Numbered from the stretch's first letter, positions 10,094 to 21,612 are shown. The stretch: 64,000 bases of DNA from Mercurialis annua (GCF_937616625.2 NC_065570.1:69963665-70027664), one strand, 5' to 3'. The notes: generated by a model from the sequence alone, not told the origin. Translations and numbers: made by a program.

Positions 10094-11362
10094 TTGAAAG
10101 AAGCAATGGAAGGAAATTTTTTGCAAGGAGGCATGGTTCGAGGGGGTACTTCATTTGGAGGATTTGATTTGCAAGGATCATCTAGAGTTCGTCATCATCA
10201 ACCGCCACAACCCTCAATTCGTGACGGTTTTCCACTTACAATGGGGACCGCACAGAGCGAGGATCAAGCTATTTCGGTGGCTGATCATAATAAGGGAGAT
10301 AAGGGGAAAATTGAGGTGATCAGTGATGAGGATGAGCCGAGTGAAGACGGTCACAATGATGCAAATCAAGGGAAGAAAGGGTTGCCGTGGCAGCGTGTGA
10401 AGTGGACGGATAAAATGGTTAAGCTTTTGATAACTGCTGTTTCTTACATTGGAGAGGATGCGACTTCGGATTGCAGTGGTGGCAGCTTGAGAAGGAAGTT
10501 TCATGTCTTACAAAAGAAGGGGAAGTGGAAATCGATATCGAAGGTCATGGCTGAGAGGGGTCATCTTGTTTCGCCACAGCAGTGTGAGGATAAATTCAAT
10601 GATCTTAATAAACGGTATAAAAAGCTCAATGACATGCTCGGCAGGGGCACTTCTTGTGAAGTTGTGGAGAATCCGGCACTTCTGGATGTTATAGATTATT
10701 TAACGGAAAAGGAAAAAGATGATGTTAAGAAAATACTTAGCTCGAAACAACTTTTCTATGAAGAGATGTGTTCGTACCTTAATGGAAATAGATTGCATTT
10801 ACCTCATGATCCAGCATTGCAGCGTTCCTTGCATTTGGCTCTTAAAAATAACGATGATCATGATAATGATGATTTTCGAAAGAACCTCCCTGATGATGTG
10901 GATGAAGATGATGACGGAATGGAAGCTGATGATCATGATGTGTTTGACGAAAATCACACTTCATGTACAGATGGTAGGGGATATACGAAAAGGTCTAAAC
11001 ATGAGCAGGCCTATGTAGATGCTTGTTTTGGGAATTCATCCCAAGAAGGCGATAAAGGATCTCACCCTCATTTTCCGAGTCCCCAAGTTGACATGAATCA
11101 AGTGTCATCGGAGAGTACAAAAGCATCTTGGTTACAGAAGCAGTGGATAGAATCTCGAGCACTTCAGTTAGAAGAGCAGAAGGTGCATGTTCAAGGTGAG
11201 ACCTTGGCGTTGGAAAAACAACGATTCAAGTGGCAAAGATTTTGCAGGAAAAGAGACGGGGAGCTTGAAAAGTTGAGGATGGAAAACGAGAGGATGAAGC
11301 TTGAGAATGAGAGAATGATGCTGGAGTTGAAGCGCAAAGAATTGGGTATTGATTTTCATTAG
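10094..11362 (+). CDS. Trihelix (Myb/SANT-like) transcription factor
   Basis: This is an intronless frame of 422 codons. The start may be the second Met at 10106 (MEGNFLQGGM), which gives a more typical N-terminus. Residues about 97-200 form a trihelix DNA-binding domain: WQRVKWTDKMVKLLITAVSYIGED, KGKWKSISKVMAERGHLVSPQQCEDKFNDLNKRYKKLND. A Gly-rich loop and a basic LRRKFHVLQKKGKW block lie between helices. An acidic tract follows (about 262-290, NDDHDNDD...DDVDEDDDGMEADDHD), then KRSK, a possible nuclear signal. The C-terminus is a charged coiled coil with ENERMKLENERMMLELKRKEL. This layout fits the plant trihelix group that contains the Arabidopsis hypoxia attenuator HRA1 and At1g21200-like proteins. 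The exact subgroup is an inference. It lies between the two QCR6 copies. Confidence 0.85.
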   Translation: MKEAMEGNFLQGGMVRGGTSFGGFDLQGSSRVRHHQPPQPSIRDGFPLTMGTAQSEDQAISVADHNKGDKGKIEVISDEDEPSEDGHNDANQGKKGLPWQRVKWTDKMVKLLITAVSYIGEDATSDCSGGSLRRKFHVLQKKGKWKSISKVMAERGHLVSPQQCEDKFNDLNKRYKKLNDMLGRGTSCEVVENPALLDVIDYLTEKEKDDVKKILSSKQLFYEEMCSYLNGNRLHLPHDPALQRSLHLALKNNDDHDNDDFRKNLPDDVDEDDDGMEADDHDVFDENHTSCTDGRGYTKRSKHEQAYVDACFGNSSQEGDKGSHPHFPSPQVDMNQVSSESTKASWLQKQWIESRALQLEEQKVHVQGETLALEKQRFKWQRFCRKRDGELEKLRMENERMKLENERMMLELKRKELGIDFH

Positions 11363-12399
11363 TTTGTCGAACCAGATTGACTTGCAGGATATACTCTTTC
11401 GGTAAGCGGTTATTGAGTGTTGAATAATACTGCAATTCATTTAGGAGGAGGAATATTGATAGGAACTTAGTGCAGCTTCTATTGTTTTAAGTCTATTGAA
11501 ATGGTATTTGCCTATTATTGAAGAAATTGTCATTTTTTCTGTTACCTCTTGAGTTTGGTTGAAGCTTGAATGTATAGCACCAGCTTGATGATTTAGCTAT
11601 ACATCTCATTGTTTTTAGATCTTTGAAAATATTGTTGTGCATTTTTTGAGAACATCACTATCATTTCTTCTTAGGCAATATCTGAAGGTCAGAGGTTATG
11701 CAGCTACAACTAGGCTATTGTTTGGGCAATGAACTGAAATTGGTTAATTGGAATATAGCTTTTGTGTAGATTTTTGAATTTTTGGAACTGTTTATGAAAG
11801 AATTCTGCTGAATTGTTATTGTAATAAAAGTAAAATATTTTGTCATTTTAGGATCAAAGCATTTCAATTGTTGGATTTGAGCTCATGGCTCTATTTTGTA
11901 GAGATATTTCCATAGAACATCATTTGAAATATTTTCTTTCTCTTTTCCTTTTAAAATAATATTTCTTGTTGTCATGGCTGTACAAAGCTATAAAAAAAGT
12001 CAAAATATTAGATGTAAAAATGTTAAAAATATGTTACTAATTAATCATTAAGATAATTATTTCATCCATTTTCTCTATCATTTGACCATCTTTTTAAACT
12101 GTATGTTTAAAAGAACTTAAATGTAATTTTTTTTTCTGTCTGATAATTGTAATACATGCTATTAAACCGGTAAGTGGACATATGAATTATGATTATTTTT
12201 GACAAAGAAGATGAACTTTTGTACATCTATCTATTATATTGGCGTTGGAGGAGATAGTAGAAACAAAAGATGAGGTATAAAGTTAAAAAAAGAAAACAGA
12301 AGTAAAAAAGGAAAAAAATAAATAACATGTTAAAATAATAAATGTAAAAATTATTAATTAGTGGTAAAATTATTATTAAATGATGAGTAGTTATTGTAT
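11363..12399. other. 3' UTR of trihelix gene and AT-rich spacer
   Basis: The first 300-500 bases may be 3' UTR. I see no further gene in the rest. Confidence 0.5.
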
Positions 12400-12860
12400 G
12401 TTAAATTTTGTACACACTATATTTAGTGATAAATTTTACATCAAATATAACATATGCCAAATTTGAAACTTATTGGAGCAATGCCAATAGTGCTAAAGGT
12501 ATAATTAAGCATGGAGTCTTACAGTTTGATAATGAGAATTCTCGATGTAATATTGAATTGGAATAATAATACTATAATTTACCATATACTATATCATGTG
12601 TCAAATTTAGCATCAACTATGACACGTGCTAAATTTTAACATCCTATAAAACTTAATTATTAATTACAATTTAAACACTATTAATTTTTTATATTCTTTT
12701 AACACATTGTTTTTTCTTAGCTTTTTTTCATTCTAAATTTTGTGCTTCTTCTTTATTTTTACGATATCGTTAAATTAATTTTTTTAGGAATAAACTACAC
12801 ATCAACATAATAAAAATAATTTTATTAAATTTAGTCCATCAATTCTATAAATATTTTATA
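12400..12860. repeat. Dispersed non-coding repeat (family also at 22.4-22.8 kb)
   Basis: This block carries CAAATTTAGCATCAACTATGA, then ATTGTTTTTTCTTAG, TTTTGTGCTTCTTC, ACATCAACATAATAAAAATA and AAAAGAGCTCATTAT. The same words occur in the same order at 22430-22760 (CAAATTTAACACCGACTATAG, TTGTGTGCTTTCTC, ACGCCAATATAATAAAAATA, AAAAAGCTCTTTAT). The two are diverged copies of one unclassified repeat. Confidence 0.55.
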
Positions 12861-13027
12861 AAAAGAGCTCATTATTTAAAAGCCGTGCATGTTTTGCTTA
12901 TCCTGCATTTAAAAATCATAAAAGAACAACTCTTCATTAAAGCTTAATATATGAGAAATTTTCCTCTTGATACACAATTCACAAACACATCCTTTTCGTC
13001 TATCGCTGTTAAAAAAAGATATCTCAC

Positions 13028-13178
13028 ACAACCGTTGCGCCATGTCATTTTTACAACAAGCCAATGAGAGTTTGCGATAAGAAAACTTTTAATTATCACT
13101 TATTTTTTTATCATTAATTTTTCCACATGGCTAGCGCATGATTGGTTTGTTGCACGAATAACATGGCGCAACGGTTGT
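13028..13178. mobile_element. Short hairpin MITE
   Basis: The terminal 18 bp ACAACCGTTGCGCCATGT (13028-13045) is perfectly inverted at 13161-13178, and the match continues inward with changes (TTTTTACAACAAGCCAATGA versus TGATTGGTTTGTTGCACGAA). The middle is AT-rich. A weaker relative lies near 39025-39165. Confidence 0.75.
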
Positions 13179-13256
13179 ACCCAATAATTATTCTAAAAAA
13201 AAGTTTAAAGGAATATGGTAAAAAAGTAAATTTCTTAAAAAGAAAAGCAATATACA

Positions 13257-13294
13257 TGGGCCAAACTGAGCCCAACTATCATTAGTCCAGCCCA
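13257..13294 (+). promoter_or_regulatory. Site II element cluster upstream of QCR6 copy 2
   Basis: There is one TGGGCC (13257-13262) and two AGCCCA (TGGGCT on the other strand, 13269-13274 and 13289-13294) within 38 bp. They lie just before the presumed transcription start of QCR6 copy 2. Clustered site II motifs are known regulators of nuclear genes for plant respiratory-chain proteins, which fits the gene downstream. Confidence 0.65.
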
Positions 13295-13762
13295 GTCCCA
13301 AATTCTATGAGATTGTCAAACCGCAGCAGGAGCAGTTTCAGTGCTTTGTAATTGCAATTGAGCCGCCATCGCTGCTATTGCTATTGCTTTGATTCTCCAA
13401 ACAGCTGATTAGGTATATTTTATTCATCCTTTTTAACTTATATTTTCTCCTAATTAATTTCATTTCTTCAGATTTGTGAATCCCTAATTTTTCCTTGAGC
13501 TGTGATTCAATTTGAAATCAGAAATGGAACTAGATTTGAATATCGGTTTCTTGTAAAGTCATTTATATGCTCGGATTTATTGATTATCGAATAAATTGAT
13601 ATTTCAGGCTTGATTTACAGTAATCAAAGAGAAAATCCACTTTTTGTTCGTTTTCAATTTGTTATGTGGTTGGGGAAATGATGGGTACTTTTCAATATGC
13701 AGGAAGAGTGAATTTCGACACCCGAGTTGAATTGTGTTGTGGTGTCATTCTTTTCGGTTCAA

Positions 13763-16527
13763 ATGTGAGTACTTTCCATTTTTTTATGTTTTTAAAGTAT
13801 TATTGTACTTTTAAATGAATTAAATGCGTTATGATATGCTTGTTTTTTTAGCTGAAAAATGTGCCAAGTATTTAATTATCTACTTTTTTATTTTTAAGGA
13901 GACTTTGTAATATGAAAATTCAATCTAAAAGTTGAGTTTCAATGTGCTTTTAGCTTGACATGTGGTTTTTTGATTGCATGCTTAATTATCTATTTGAAAC
14001 AAAGGCACATACATTTTTATGTTTTATTAAACGGAGTTCTGTTCTATAATGTGGATTTTAATTGTTGGTGATTATAGTTATGAGGCTGGAAAGATTATCT
14101 CCTGAAGCCTGATAGCTTTAAGCAATTATGCAAGTTGCATGTCTGTTATGAAATTGGCTTTTGATCAATAAAGAATGAAGAGAAAGGCCAGACTGTAATC
14201 ATAATCGTATAATTCGCGGTTCAAATGGTACTATTTGATTCGATTCACCTCTAAATCGATTTGAATCCTTAAGTGAATTGTGAATTAACCTGAATCGTTC
14301 CCAAATCTATCGATTCTGTGGTGAATCGGTGAATCACACGATTCATAAAAAATTCAAAAATTTAAAAACGAAATAAGTTAAGAAGGAATTTTAAGGGACT
14401 TATCGCTTATTTTGTTAAAAACTAAGTAGCCCGTTCAAATTTTCAAAGTCCAAAAATGAACAAAAGAAGCTTGAAATCAAACTTTACTAATTTAGAACAA
14501 AGCTAAACAAGAACTGGACAATCTTGAACAAGGAATAAAAATATGTATGTCTTTTGGTTTAAGACTTCTTGTTCTTATTTCTTTATTCTTCGGCTTGGTT
14601 TTGGGTCGATTTTTGGGTTTTATCAATGACGTTTCACATGGTAGAAGAAATTAAAATATAACGCAGGTTACTTATATAGGTAACAGAGAGTAAAATAGTA
14701 GATTGAATTTTAAACAAATGCATGATTGGTTATTTTGATTAAGAAACAGCTATTGATATTGCACATGCCACTTAACACTTACCTGCACATGACACTTAAC
14801 CTTTAAGTTCCACTAAATTTACATTTTGTCCTGTTTAATCCTTTAACCAACATTTAACAATCTGGTCCTAAACGATTTACGTCCTCTAGTTTTGAATTGT
14901 TAGTTAAATAATTAAATTAATATAATAATAATTTATTTGAATTGAATTAGATTATTTTATTTTATTTTCTTGTATGTAGGCCAAAAATACTTTACTTTTA
15001 TTTTTTTTAGGATTTTTTTATGTTACATAGTTATACTGTATAAACTTTTCATCTGATACTTTTTGCACTCAAGGAAGGTTGTTCCTATGAAATTATTATT
15101 GTCCAAAAATTTATTTTATACACAAATGCATATTAGCACATGCATGATTTGACTTTTAGATATACAGGGATTCAGGGAAAGACCTGAATAAAGGTTATTT
15201 GCATCTCAAACTCAAAACTATACTGTTTCTGATATTGGCATGCATTAATTTCTCCTTAATTAATTGTAGGGCTGATGAGGAACCTGTTGATCAGAAGAAG
15301 TATTTTGAGGACTCTTGCAAGCCTAAATGTGTGAAACCCCTCCTTGAATATGAGGTGAAGTATTTATCCATTTACACATATCTATGTAATGTATGTATTG
15401 ATGTTCTTGACTGTATGCTTTCCTTTTGTTTCTTGAATGTTATGTATATCTTGCTTGAATTAAATGGGTTCCTTCCTGCTAATGAAACAATAGTCAACTT
15501 TCAAAAGCTACAATGTCTTATGCTTCCTTGTATATCTTACTGAAGCATCCTACTTTGTAAATGTATGTAAATTGAGCATGTATTTATGGCAGGTAAGCTC
15601 ATTCAATATCTTATTTGGTACTTTCTTTAGCTCTTGTCACTTTAGCACCTGCTGACCTCTATTCTTAAAACTGCATGCTTCAAAAATATTGCTCAGTTTA
15701 TATTCTAGTGAATTAATAAATCTAGAATTCCGACAAAAAAAATAGATTTAGAATGTACAACTTAGATTGTTCAGATTTATGTTAGCTTCGTAAATATTAT
15801 TTAATAGAAATAGCTTTGACAGATTTTGGATGCACTATTTTTATTCTCGAGTGTGTTCCCCTTAATTTAGTGTTGAAGAGTGGGACTATTTGAACGGTGC
15901 TTCATAGTTTGGAGCTGGAAGTTTATGTCACAGTTAAAATAGCTAAAAACAAGGCTGTCTTTGCCTGTTGAGTCATAAAAATAAATTATGTGGCAAGTGT
16001 ATTGCATAAAGAAAACAATGCTCGTATCTTTAGGAATCAAATGGCGTAATAGCTAGACGAAGTTGTTTAAATTAAGACTTGACTTGACTGCAGAGTGAAA
16101 AATGGATCATGATGCTATGTTTTTGGGTAATTTTAGAATATGGAAAATCAGTAAAACTTTGGAATGTAGAATTATTATGAATTGAACAGCTGATTCATTT
16201 TTTCTGAAGCTAATTCATTTTTTCTGAAGCTAATTCTTACTACTACATCACAACAATGCAGTGACTGGACAATTATTGTGCTCGAGGGTTATATTTTGAC
16301 TCACTAATCTGCTTGTGACAGGCATGCGTTAAGAGGATTAGAGGTGATGAAACTGGGCACAAGCACTGCACAGGACAGTACTTTGACTATTGGTCCTGTG
16401 TTGATAAATGTGTAAGTATAAGCCTCTCGCATTCAAAGGTGTACCAACATTCTTGGTATGTCCAGCTAGCTAAAATTGGCATTTCTCAATGCAGGTTGCG
16501 CTAAAGCTTTTCTCAAAACTTAAGTAA
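13763..16527 (+). CDS. QCR6: Cytochrome b-c1 complex subunit 6 (hinge protein), copy 2
   Basis: The coding exons are 13763-13764 (AT of the start codon), 15270-15354, 16322-16411 and 16495-16527, giving 69 residues that start (M)ADEEPVDQKKYFEDS. Non-coding leader exons are likely at about 13330-13412 (donor gtatat) and 13703-13764 (acceptor cag, donor gtgagt). All six family cysteines (17, 21, 31, 45, 55, 59) and the HKHCTGQYFDYWSCVDKC block are kept. The protein differs from copy 1 at 12 positions by my count and keeps the family-typical Trp at 53, which is Leu in copy 1. It is a subunit of mitochondrial complex III at the cytochrome c1 side. Intron positions match copy 1 exactly, so the two arose by duplication of a whole gene. 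Confidence 0.88.
16195..16236 (+). repeat. Short tandem duplication in QCR6 copy 2 intron
   Basis: ATTCATTTTTTCTGAAGCTA occurs twice in a row within the last long intron, a simple 20-bp slippage-type duplication. Confidence 0.7.
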
Positions 16528-17230
16528 ATGGAGAGGCCATTGCAGTTCCTCTTCGATTCTGTTTGTAGTCTTTGCAACATCAGGTGAATTTTGTCATATG
16601 TTTAGTTGGGGATGCTCGACGCAGCCCATTTCTATTGATTGTGAAACATTTTGATCTGGAATAAATCAAGATATCTGGAATTGGTGACTTGAATTCATTA
16701 TGTTAAAGTTTTATGATGGGATTAATGACCACATCGAGAGCGATTATTTCAGAAGCGTGAAATAATATTTTTACTGGGATCATATTTTAGCAAATTTGTC
16801 TATAAGTTTTTGGTTTCATCCTTATAGTCTGTCTTCAAGAATGAATGAAGTTTAGGAAGAATGCCAATTTATTGCTAGTGAGATCATATATTGTGTATGG
16901 CTCATGATTTGAATAATTACTGGCATGAATTAACAGATTTAGTCTAGCGTTGAGTTATTATTTCTCAACTTCAAAGCAGAACACTAATAATACATATTAA
17001 TTCTTGCTAATTTCTGTTAACATCTAACCTAGAGCATGTTTATCTCTAATAAAAAAAAACCTGCAGTATAGTTAATTCCCAGCATTCTTTTTTCTGTGTA
17101 TATAAAGTATGAACAATTATTAATGTTTAAAATGTATGATAAAATTCAAAATCTAATTAAAAGAGAAAAATAAAAATAACTTCATTGCCTTTGTACATAA
17201 ATACTAGTAATAAGTATTCTTATTTTACTT
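16528..17230. other. QCR6 copy 2 3' UTR and spacer
   Basis: About 200 bases of likely 3' UTR come first. AT-rich spacer follows, in which I see nothing. Confidence 0.45.
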
Positions 17231-17747
17231 TTGTTTAAAAAATAAAAATAGCTTGCAGAAAAAGAAAAAGATTTCCAAAAAAAGAAAATCGTCATAGAAT
17301 TAGAAATAGAGATAGTGCCAAATAATAAACAATTTCATTAGTGAAGATGATTATGAGGAAACTGCAGCATTTGGAGCATAACAATTAGATGAAGAGGAAA
17401 TTATAGTGTTTGAAGCAGAGTATTTAGAACAATTGGTAGAGAAATTTGAAAAAGAAGATGATAATGAAGAAATTGCAGCCTATAAAGCAGAACAATTAGA
17501 ATAAATACGAGAAGAAGCTGAAGAAGAAAATGAAGGATTTATATAGAGAGAAGAAATAGAAATGGGAGAAGATTAGATGAAGTTAGAAAGGAAGATGAGA
17601 AACAAATATTTTAATGTATTTCAAGAAAATGAAATCAATCCACAATAACAAATGACGGCGAAATAGAGGAAGTTGAATTAGAGGATGACTCTGAAAAATC
17701 AATGGTTGAATAAAAATGACAGTAACACTAGTGAAAAAATAAGGCCT
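17231..17747 (+). pseudogene. Eroded reading frame encoding an acidic repeat protein, unidentified
   Basis: In one frame from 17343 the translation is strongly acidic. It contains a repeated module ending A-E-Q-L-E (for example EDDNEEIAAYKAEQLE, and an earlier copy with F-E-A-E-Y-L-E-Q-L), but it is broken by at least four in-frame stops. The sequence is purine-rich on + and clearly unlike its AT-rich surroundings. A lysine-rich stretch precedes it (17240-17290). I do not recognise the family. A decayed host gene exon or a gag-like part of a retroelement are both possible. No intact start or domain remains. Confidence 0.4.
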
Positions 17748-17779
17748 GTTTAGATAAATACCTATAAGAAATTAAAATA

Positions 17780-18075
17780 TTCTCAAAAATACAACGTTAA
17801 AGTTTGTTTTTGAAAAATAAAATTTATATTTATTTCTTTTTGTAAAAATGACTTTTGTTATTTTCAAAAATATTTTTTTATTCTCAAAAATACAGTTTTG
17901 GTTAACCAGCGGTATACTAAAAAATAATTTGTGTTTTAAATGTATGATTTAAGTTTACTAAAAAATTATTAACAATATACTAAAAATTAATTAACTATAA
18001 GTTCACGGTTCACTAACGGTATTCTAAAACAAAATTATTAATTTTTTTAGAAGTACGGTTTATTTAAAATACACA
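17780..18075 (+). repeat. Direct duplication unit A
   Basis: This unit matches the segment at about 18655-18970: AAAAATGACTTTTGTTATT, GGTTAACCAGCGGTATACTAA, TTTAAGTTTACTAAAAAATT, GTTCACTAACGGTATT and AAGTACGGTTT occur in both in the same order. Sub-motifs such as GTTTACTAACG recur down to 18180. Confidence 0.7.
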
Positions 18076-18268
18076 ATTTAAGTTTAACAGCGGTTTACCA
18101 ACGATTTACTAACCATATATATTCAAAATAAAAATTATTACAAGTTTACCAACATTTAACCCAACGTTTACTAACAATGTACTAAAAACAAGATTATTGG
18201 TGTAGCATTAGCAACTCATTGGTTAACCAACAACAAAACCATTATAGATACGCAAGTGAAAGAATCGG

Positions 18269-18566
18269 GATAATGTTAAAAAAAATCACGAACTTCATAT
18301 GTATTTTTCATTTTAATCACGCAGTTTAAATTTTTTCATTTTCATACATGAACTACCACTTTTTCCCAAATTCATACACGATGTTGAGGTATCACGGCTC
18401 AATTGGTGTAATTTGCTGAGGTGAAGGTCATTTTATACTTGCCACCTCACCGCCGTGTATGAATTTGGGTAAAAATGGTAATTCGTATATGAAAATGACA
18501 AAATTTAAAATGCGTGATAAAAATGAAGAAACATGTAAAGTTCGTAATTGTTTTTGACATTAACTC
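18269..18566. mobile_element. Fold-back MITE, TAATGT...ACATTA family, copy 1
   Basis: Inverted arms of about 90 bp: TAATGTTAAAAAAAATCACG, TTTTCATTTTAATCACGC and TCATTTTCATACATGAACTA on the left face their complements on the right, ending GACATTAACTC. The central part carries CACGGCTCAATTGGTGTAATT. It lies between the two units of a direct duplication. Related copies lie at about 19870-20158 and 46030-46335. Confidence 0.75.
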
Positions 18567-18654
18567 AAAAAAAATCACATTAGAAAATCAAAAGCATCAT
18601 TGCAGAACAACCAACTGTTTACCCAAAGGTTAACTATTGATTAACCAATACCCA

Positions 18655-18970
18655 AAGTTTGTTTTTAAAAAATATAATTTGTACTTTTTTTTTTGCAAAA
18701 ATGACTTTTGTTATTCCCAAAAATATTTTTTTTAATCTCAAAAATACGATTTTGGTTAACCAGCGGTATACTAACAGGTTACTAACGATATACTAAAAAA
18801 TAATTTATGTTTTAAATGCATAATTTAAGTTTACTAAAAAATTATTAAGGATATACTAAAAATTAATTGACTATAAGTTTATCAGCGGCTTACTCACAGT
18901 TCACTAACGGTATTTTAAAACAATTTTTTTTTAAAAGTACGGTTTGTTTAATATATACAATTCAAGTCTA
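18655..18970 (+). repeat. Direct duplication unit B
   Basis: This is the second copy of the segment at 17780-18075, diverged by point changes and small indels. Confidence 0.7.
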
Positions 18971-19864
18971 AAACTGTATACATAATTCTTTTTAAAATAA
19001 CAAGATAAATAAGTAGAAATAAGAACTTTTATAGATTATGCGTACTAGAGAAGATAACATGAGAATCGAGATTATAATAAGAAGTCTCTACTTTCTAAAT
19101 CTCCAAAAAAATCATGGATGAATAAAAATGATACTATGTTCAAAACTAAACACACTAGTAGAAAGAGAAATGCTTCATGCGAAGAATAGCTCGGTGATTG
19201 AAGCATAAATGACCCGTAGTTGGTGTACACAAAAATTCCTAAAAAGTTGAATTAAAGTCCGCACTGCTGCCATGATTACTATAGTCAGTCGGGTGGCTTT
19301 CATAATGCAATATCGATTGTAGATGGCTGTCAATTTTCCGTCTTAAAATTTATATTTTTCATAACTCTAAATTTTTTGCATTTTTTATTAATTGGGATGA
19401 AACTTTTTTTATAACTCTTATTATAAGTTAGACAATATCTTTAAAATTTAATCGTAATGGATAGAACAACCAAATGTTTGGATTTAGAAAAATGAAACTT
19501 GAAATTTTGAAAACAATTGCAATAAAATCTTTCATATTTGATATAATTATGGAAATTAAAAGATTTGGTCGTAATTGATAAAGAATACAAAGATTTAAAT
19601 TATAAAAATAATTAAGTCTATTTTTATCATAAAAAGTATTTATATGTGTTTTTATTTAAACGAATACTCAAATCTCATTAATTAAATAAGATAAGTGAAT
19701 AAAAAAACCACTTAAAAATTTATTTTCATCATTTCATTATCATAAGAGTTGTTTATATTAAAATGTTTATAATATTGGTAATAATTAAATACTTCATGAT
19801 AATGATACATTTATTTTATGATCATTGGCTAGCAATATGTTTTGTCATAATTTCTTTTTAATGA

Positions 19865-20158
19865 ATAAAAAAATCACAAACTTTATATGTTTTTTTCATT
19901 TTAATTACGCGGTTTAAATTTTATCATTTTCATGCACGCACAAACACTTTTCTTCAAATTCATATACGGTGTTGAGGTGTCACGGCTCCATTGGTGTAAT
20001 TCGCTGTGGTGAATGTTATTTTACACTAATGAATGAGTGTCATCTCAGCGCCGTGTATGAATTTGGAAAAAAATGATAGTTCGTGCATAAAATAGAATTT
20101 AAACTGTGTGATTAAAATGAAAAAATATATAAAATTTGTTATTTTTTTGACATTAGTC
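19865..20158. mobile_element. Fold-back MITE, TAATGT family, copy 2
   Basis: The structure is the same as at 18269-18566 (ATCACAAACTTTATATG, TTTCATTTTAATTACGCGGTTTAAATT, GTGTCACGGCTCCATTGGTGTAATT), with the complementary right arm ending GACATTAGTCC. It is diverged from copy 1. Confidence 0.7.
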
Positions 20159-20233
20159 CAAAAAATTAATATTTCATTATAATTCAATTGGATAAAACTA
20201 TTTAATCTCCCAAATTTTGTCAACTTACCTAAG

Positions 20234-20252
20234 CCCCCCCCCCCCCCCCCCC
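20234..20252. repeat. Poly(C) homopolymer, 19 bases
   Basis: Nineteen consecutive cytosines stand in otherwise AT-rich DNA. The length could be partly a sequencing or assembly artefact. Confidence 0.85.
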
Positions 20253-20651
20253 TCCTGATTACAACTCGTCAATTGCCAAACGGAAGACAAGAAAAGATTG
20301 ATTTATGGCTAATTGGCTCTATGCTGATGATCATAGTCAAAATGTACACTCAACCCCACCTTCAAGTCTAGTCTGTATCACTGCCAATCGGAGCTTGCTA
20401 CCTAATGTAACAAAATATATTCCGATCGCTAACTTTACCTAAACTTTTCCAAAAAACATAAACTTTACATAAAGAGGAGTGAAAGGTTATTTGACTCTTC
20501 TTTTGGCTTTGCTCTTCGTATATATTTGAGAGTTTTAAATGACTACATAATCCAAAATTATATATCGGAAATTTGGGATTATTTCAAAAACTATTAGTTG
20601 ATTTTGTCTTTCGTTCCAAACCGTTCATAAATTTTAATTCGTAGTAACATA

Positions 20652-20955
20652 TGTAGTTGTTCTTAAATTTTTATTTAATAATTTAAGTCAGTGATCTTTT
20701 TATAATAAAAAATATAAATCAGTGACTTTTTTGTAATTCATAAAAAGTTTAGTGTTCTTTTTATAACAACTTTAGCGTGAAAACGATGCGTTTTATATGG
20801 GTGACATCCCTTTGTAACTAAAGGTATAGTTCAGTGACCATTTTGGAACAAAATGAAGTTTAGTGATCATTATGTAATTTGCGGTAACTCTAGTGACCTA
20901 GGGAGTTTAATATCCTATAGTTGTTCTTAAATTTTTATTTAATAATTTAGTTGTC
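20652..20955 (+). repeat. Pair of ~32-bp direct repeats around a ~240-bp segment
   Basis: TAGTTGTTCTTAAATTTTTA followed by TTTAATAATTTA occurs at 20652-20683 and again at 20924-20955. The enclosed segment has its own repeated words (CAGTGAC, TTTTTATAA, TTTAGTGA). It could be a tandem duplication or a solo remnant of a repeat. Confidence 0.65.
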
Positions 20956-21612
20956 TCTGCTGTTTTTAACTCCGTTAATTTTTTATAATGCGCCTAATTT
21001 AGTAGTTCATTTGACGATTAAATCTCTAAATTTTTATCACTTGTTATTATGTTAAACAATCAATTTTGTTTAGATTTATGAATTTTGAAAAACCTGGGAA
21101 TTTTATAGAATTTATGAATTTTGTTCATTTAGAATATATTTAATCTATTAAGTGTCTCATAAATAGCGTACTGTAACGGAAAATAAATTAAATACGCACA
21201 TGATATTATTAGTCAAAACGAAGAATCAAGAGATCTCTAATTTAGAATATTCTTCTAAAGATACTTATAATTAAATGAACATTATCATTTTTTATTTTTT
21301 GGAATATGATTAGTGGTTAGTATTATATAGTTTTTCAGATAAACTACAATTTTTTTAGGTGGAAGCATTGATAGAATTAATTAAATAAAAAGGTCTAGTG
21401 CTCTCATTAGTGCCCTATATGATCTTGATAACCCAGAAACAAAGTTCATTAATCAACTACTCTCACAGTCGGATGGAAGTTAATTATCCACTCCTTTTTT
21501 GACGTACACTTTAAAAAATGAGGTGTTATTTTAATTTTTTTATAGAGTTTGATAAATTTATACTTTTAAAATGGATTTTTAGTTTAGAATATAAATTTAA
21601 TGAAAAATAAAA

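Noticed and set aside
10214..11440. Several reverse and shifted frames over the trihelix gene
   Set aside because: They lie entirely within the clear trihelix reading frame and show no domain; they are shadows of it.
20234..20252. Poly(C) run as a biological signal
   Set aside because: A homopolymer of this length is more likely slippage or a sequencing artefact than a functional site.
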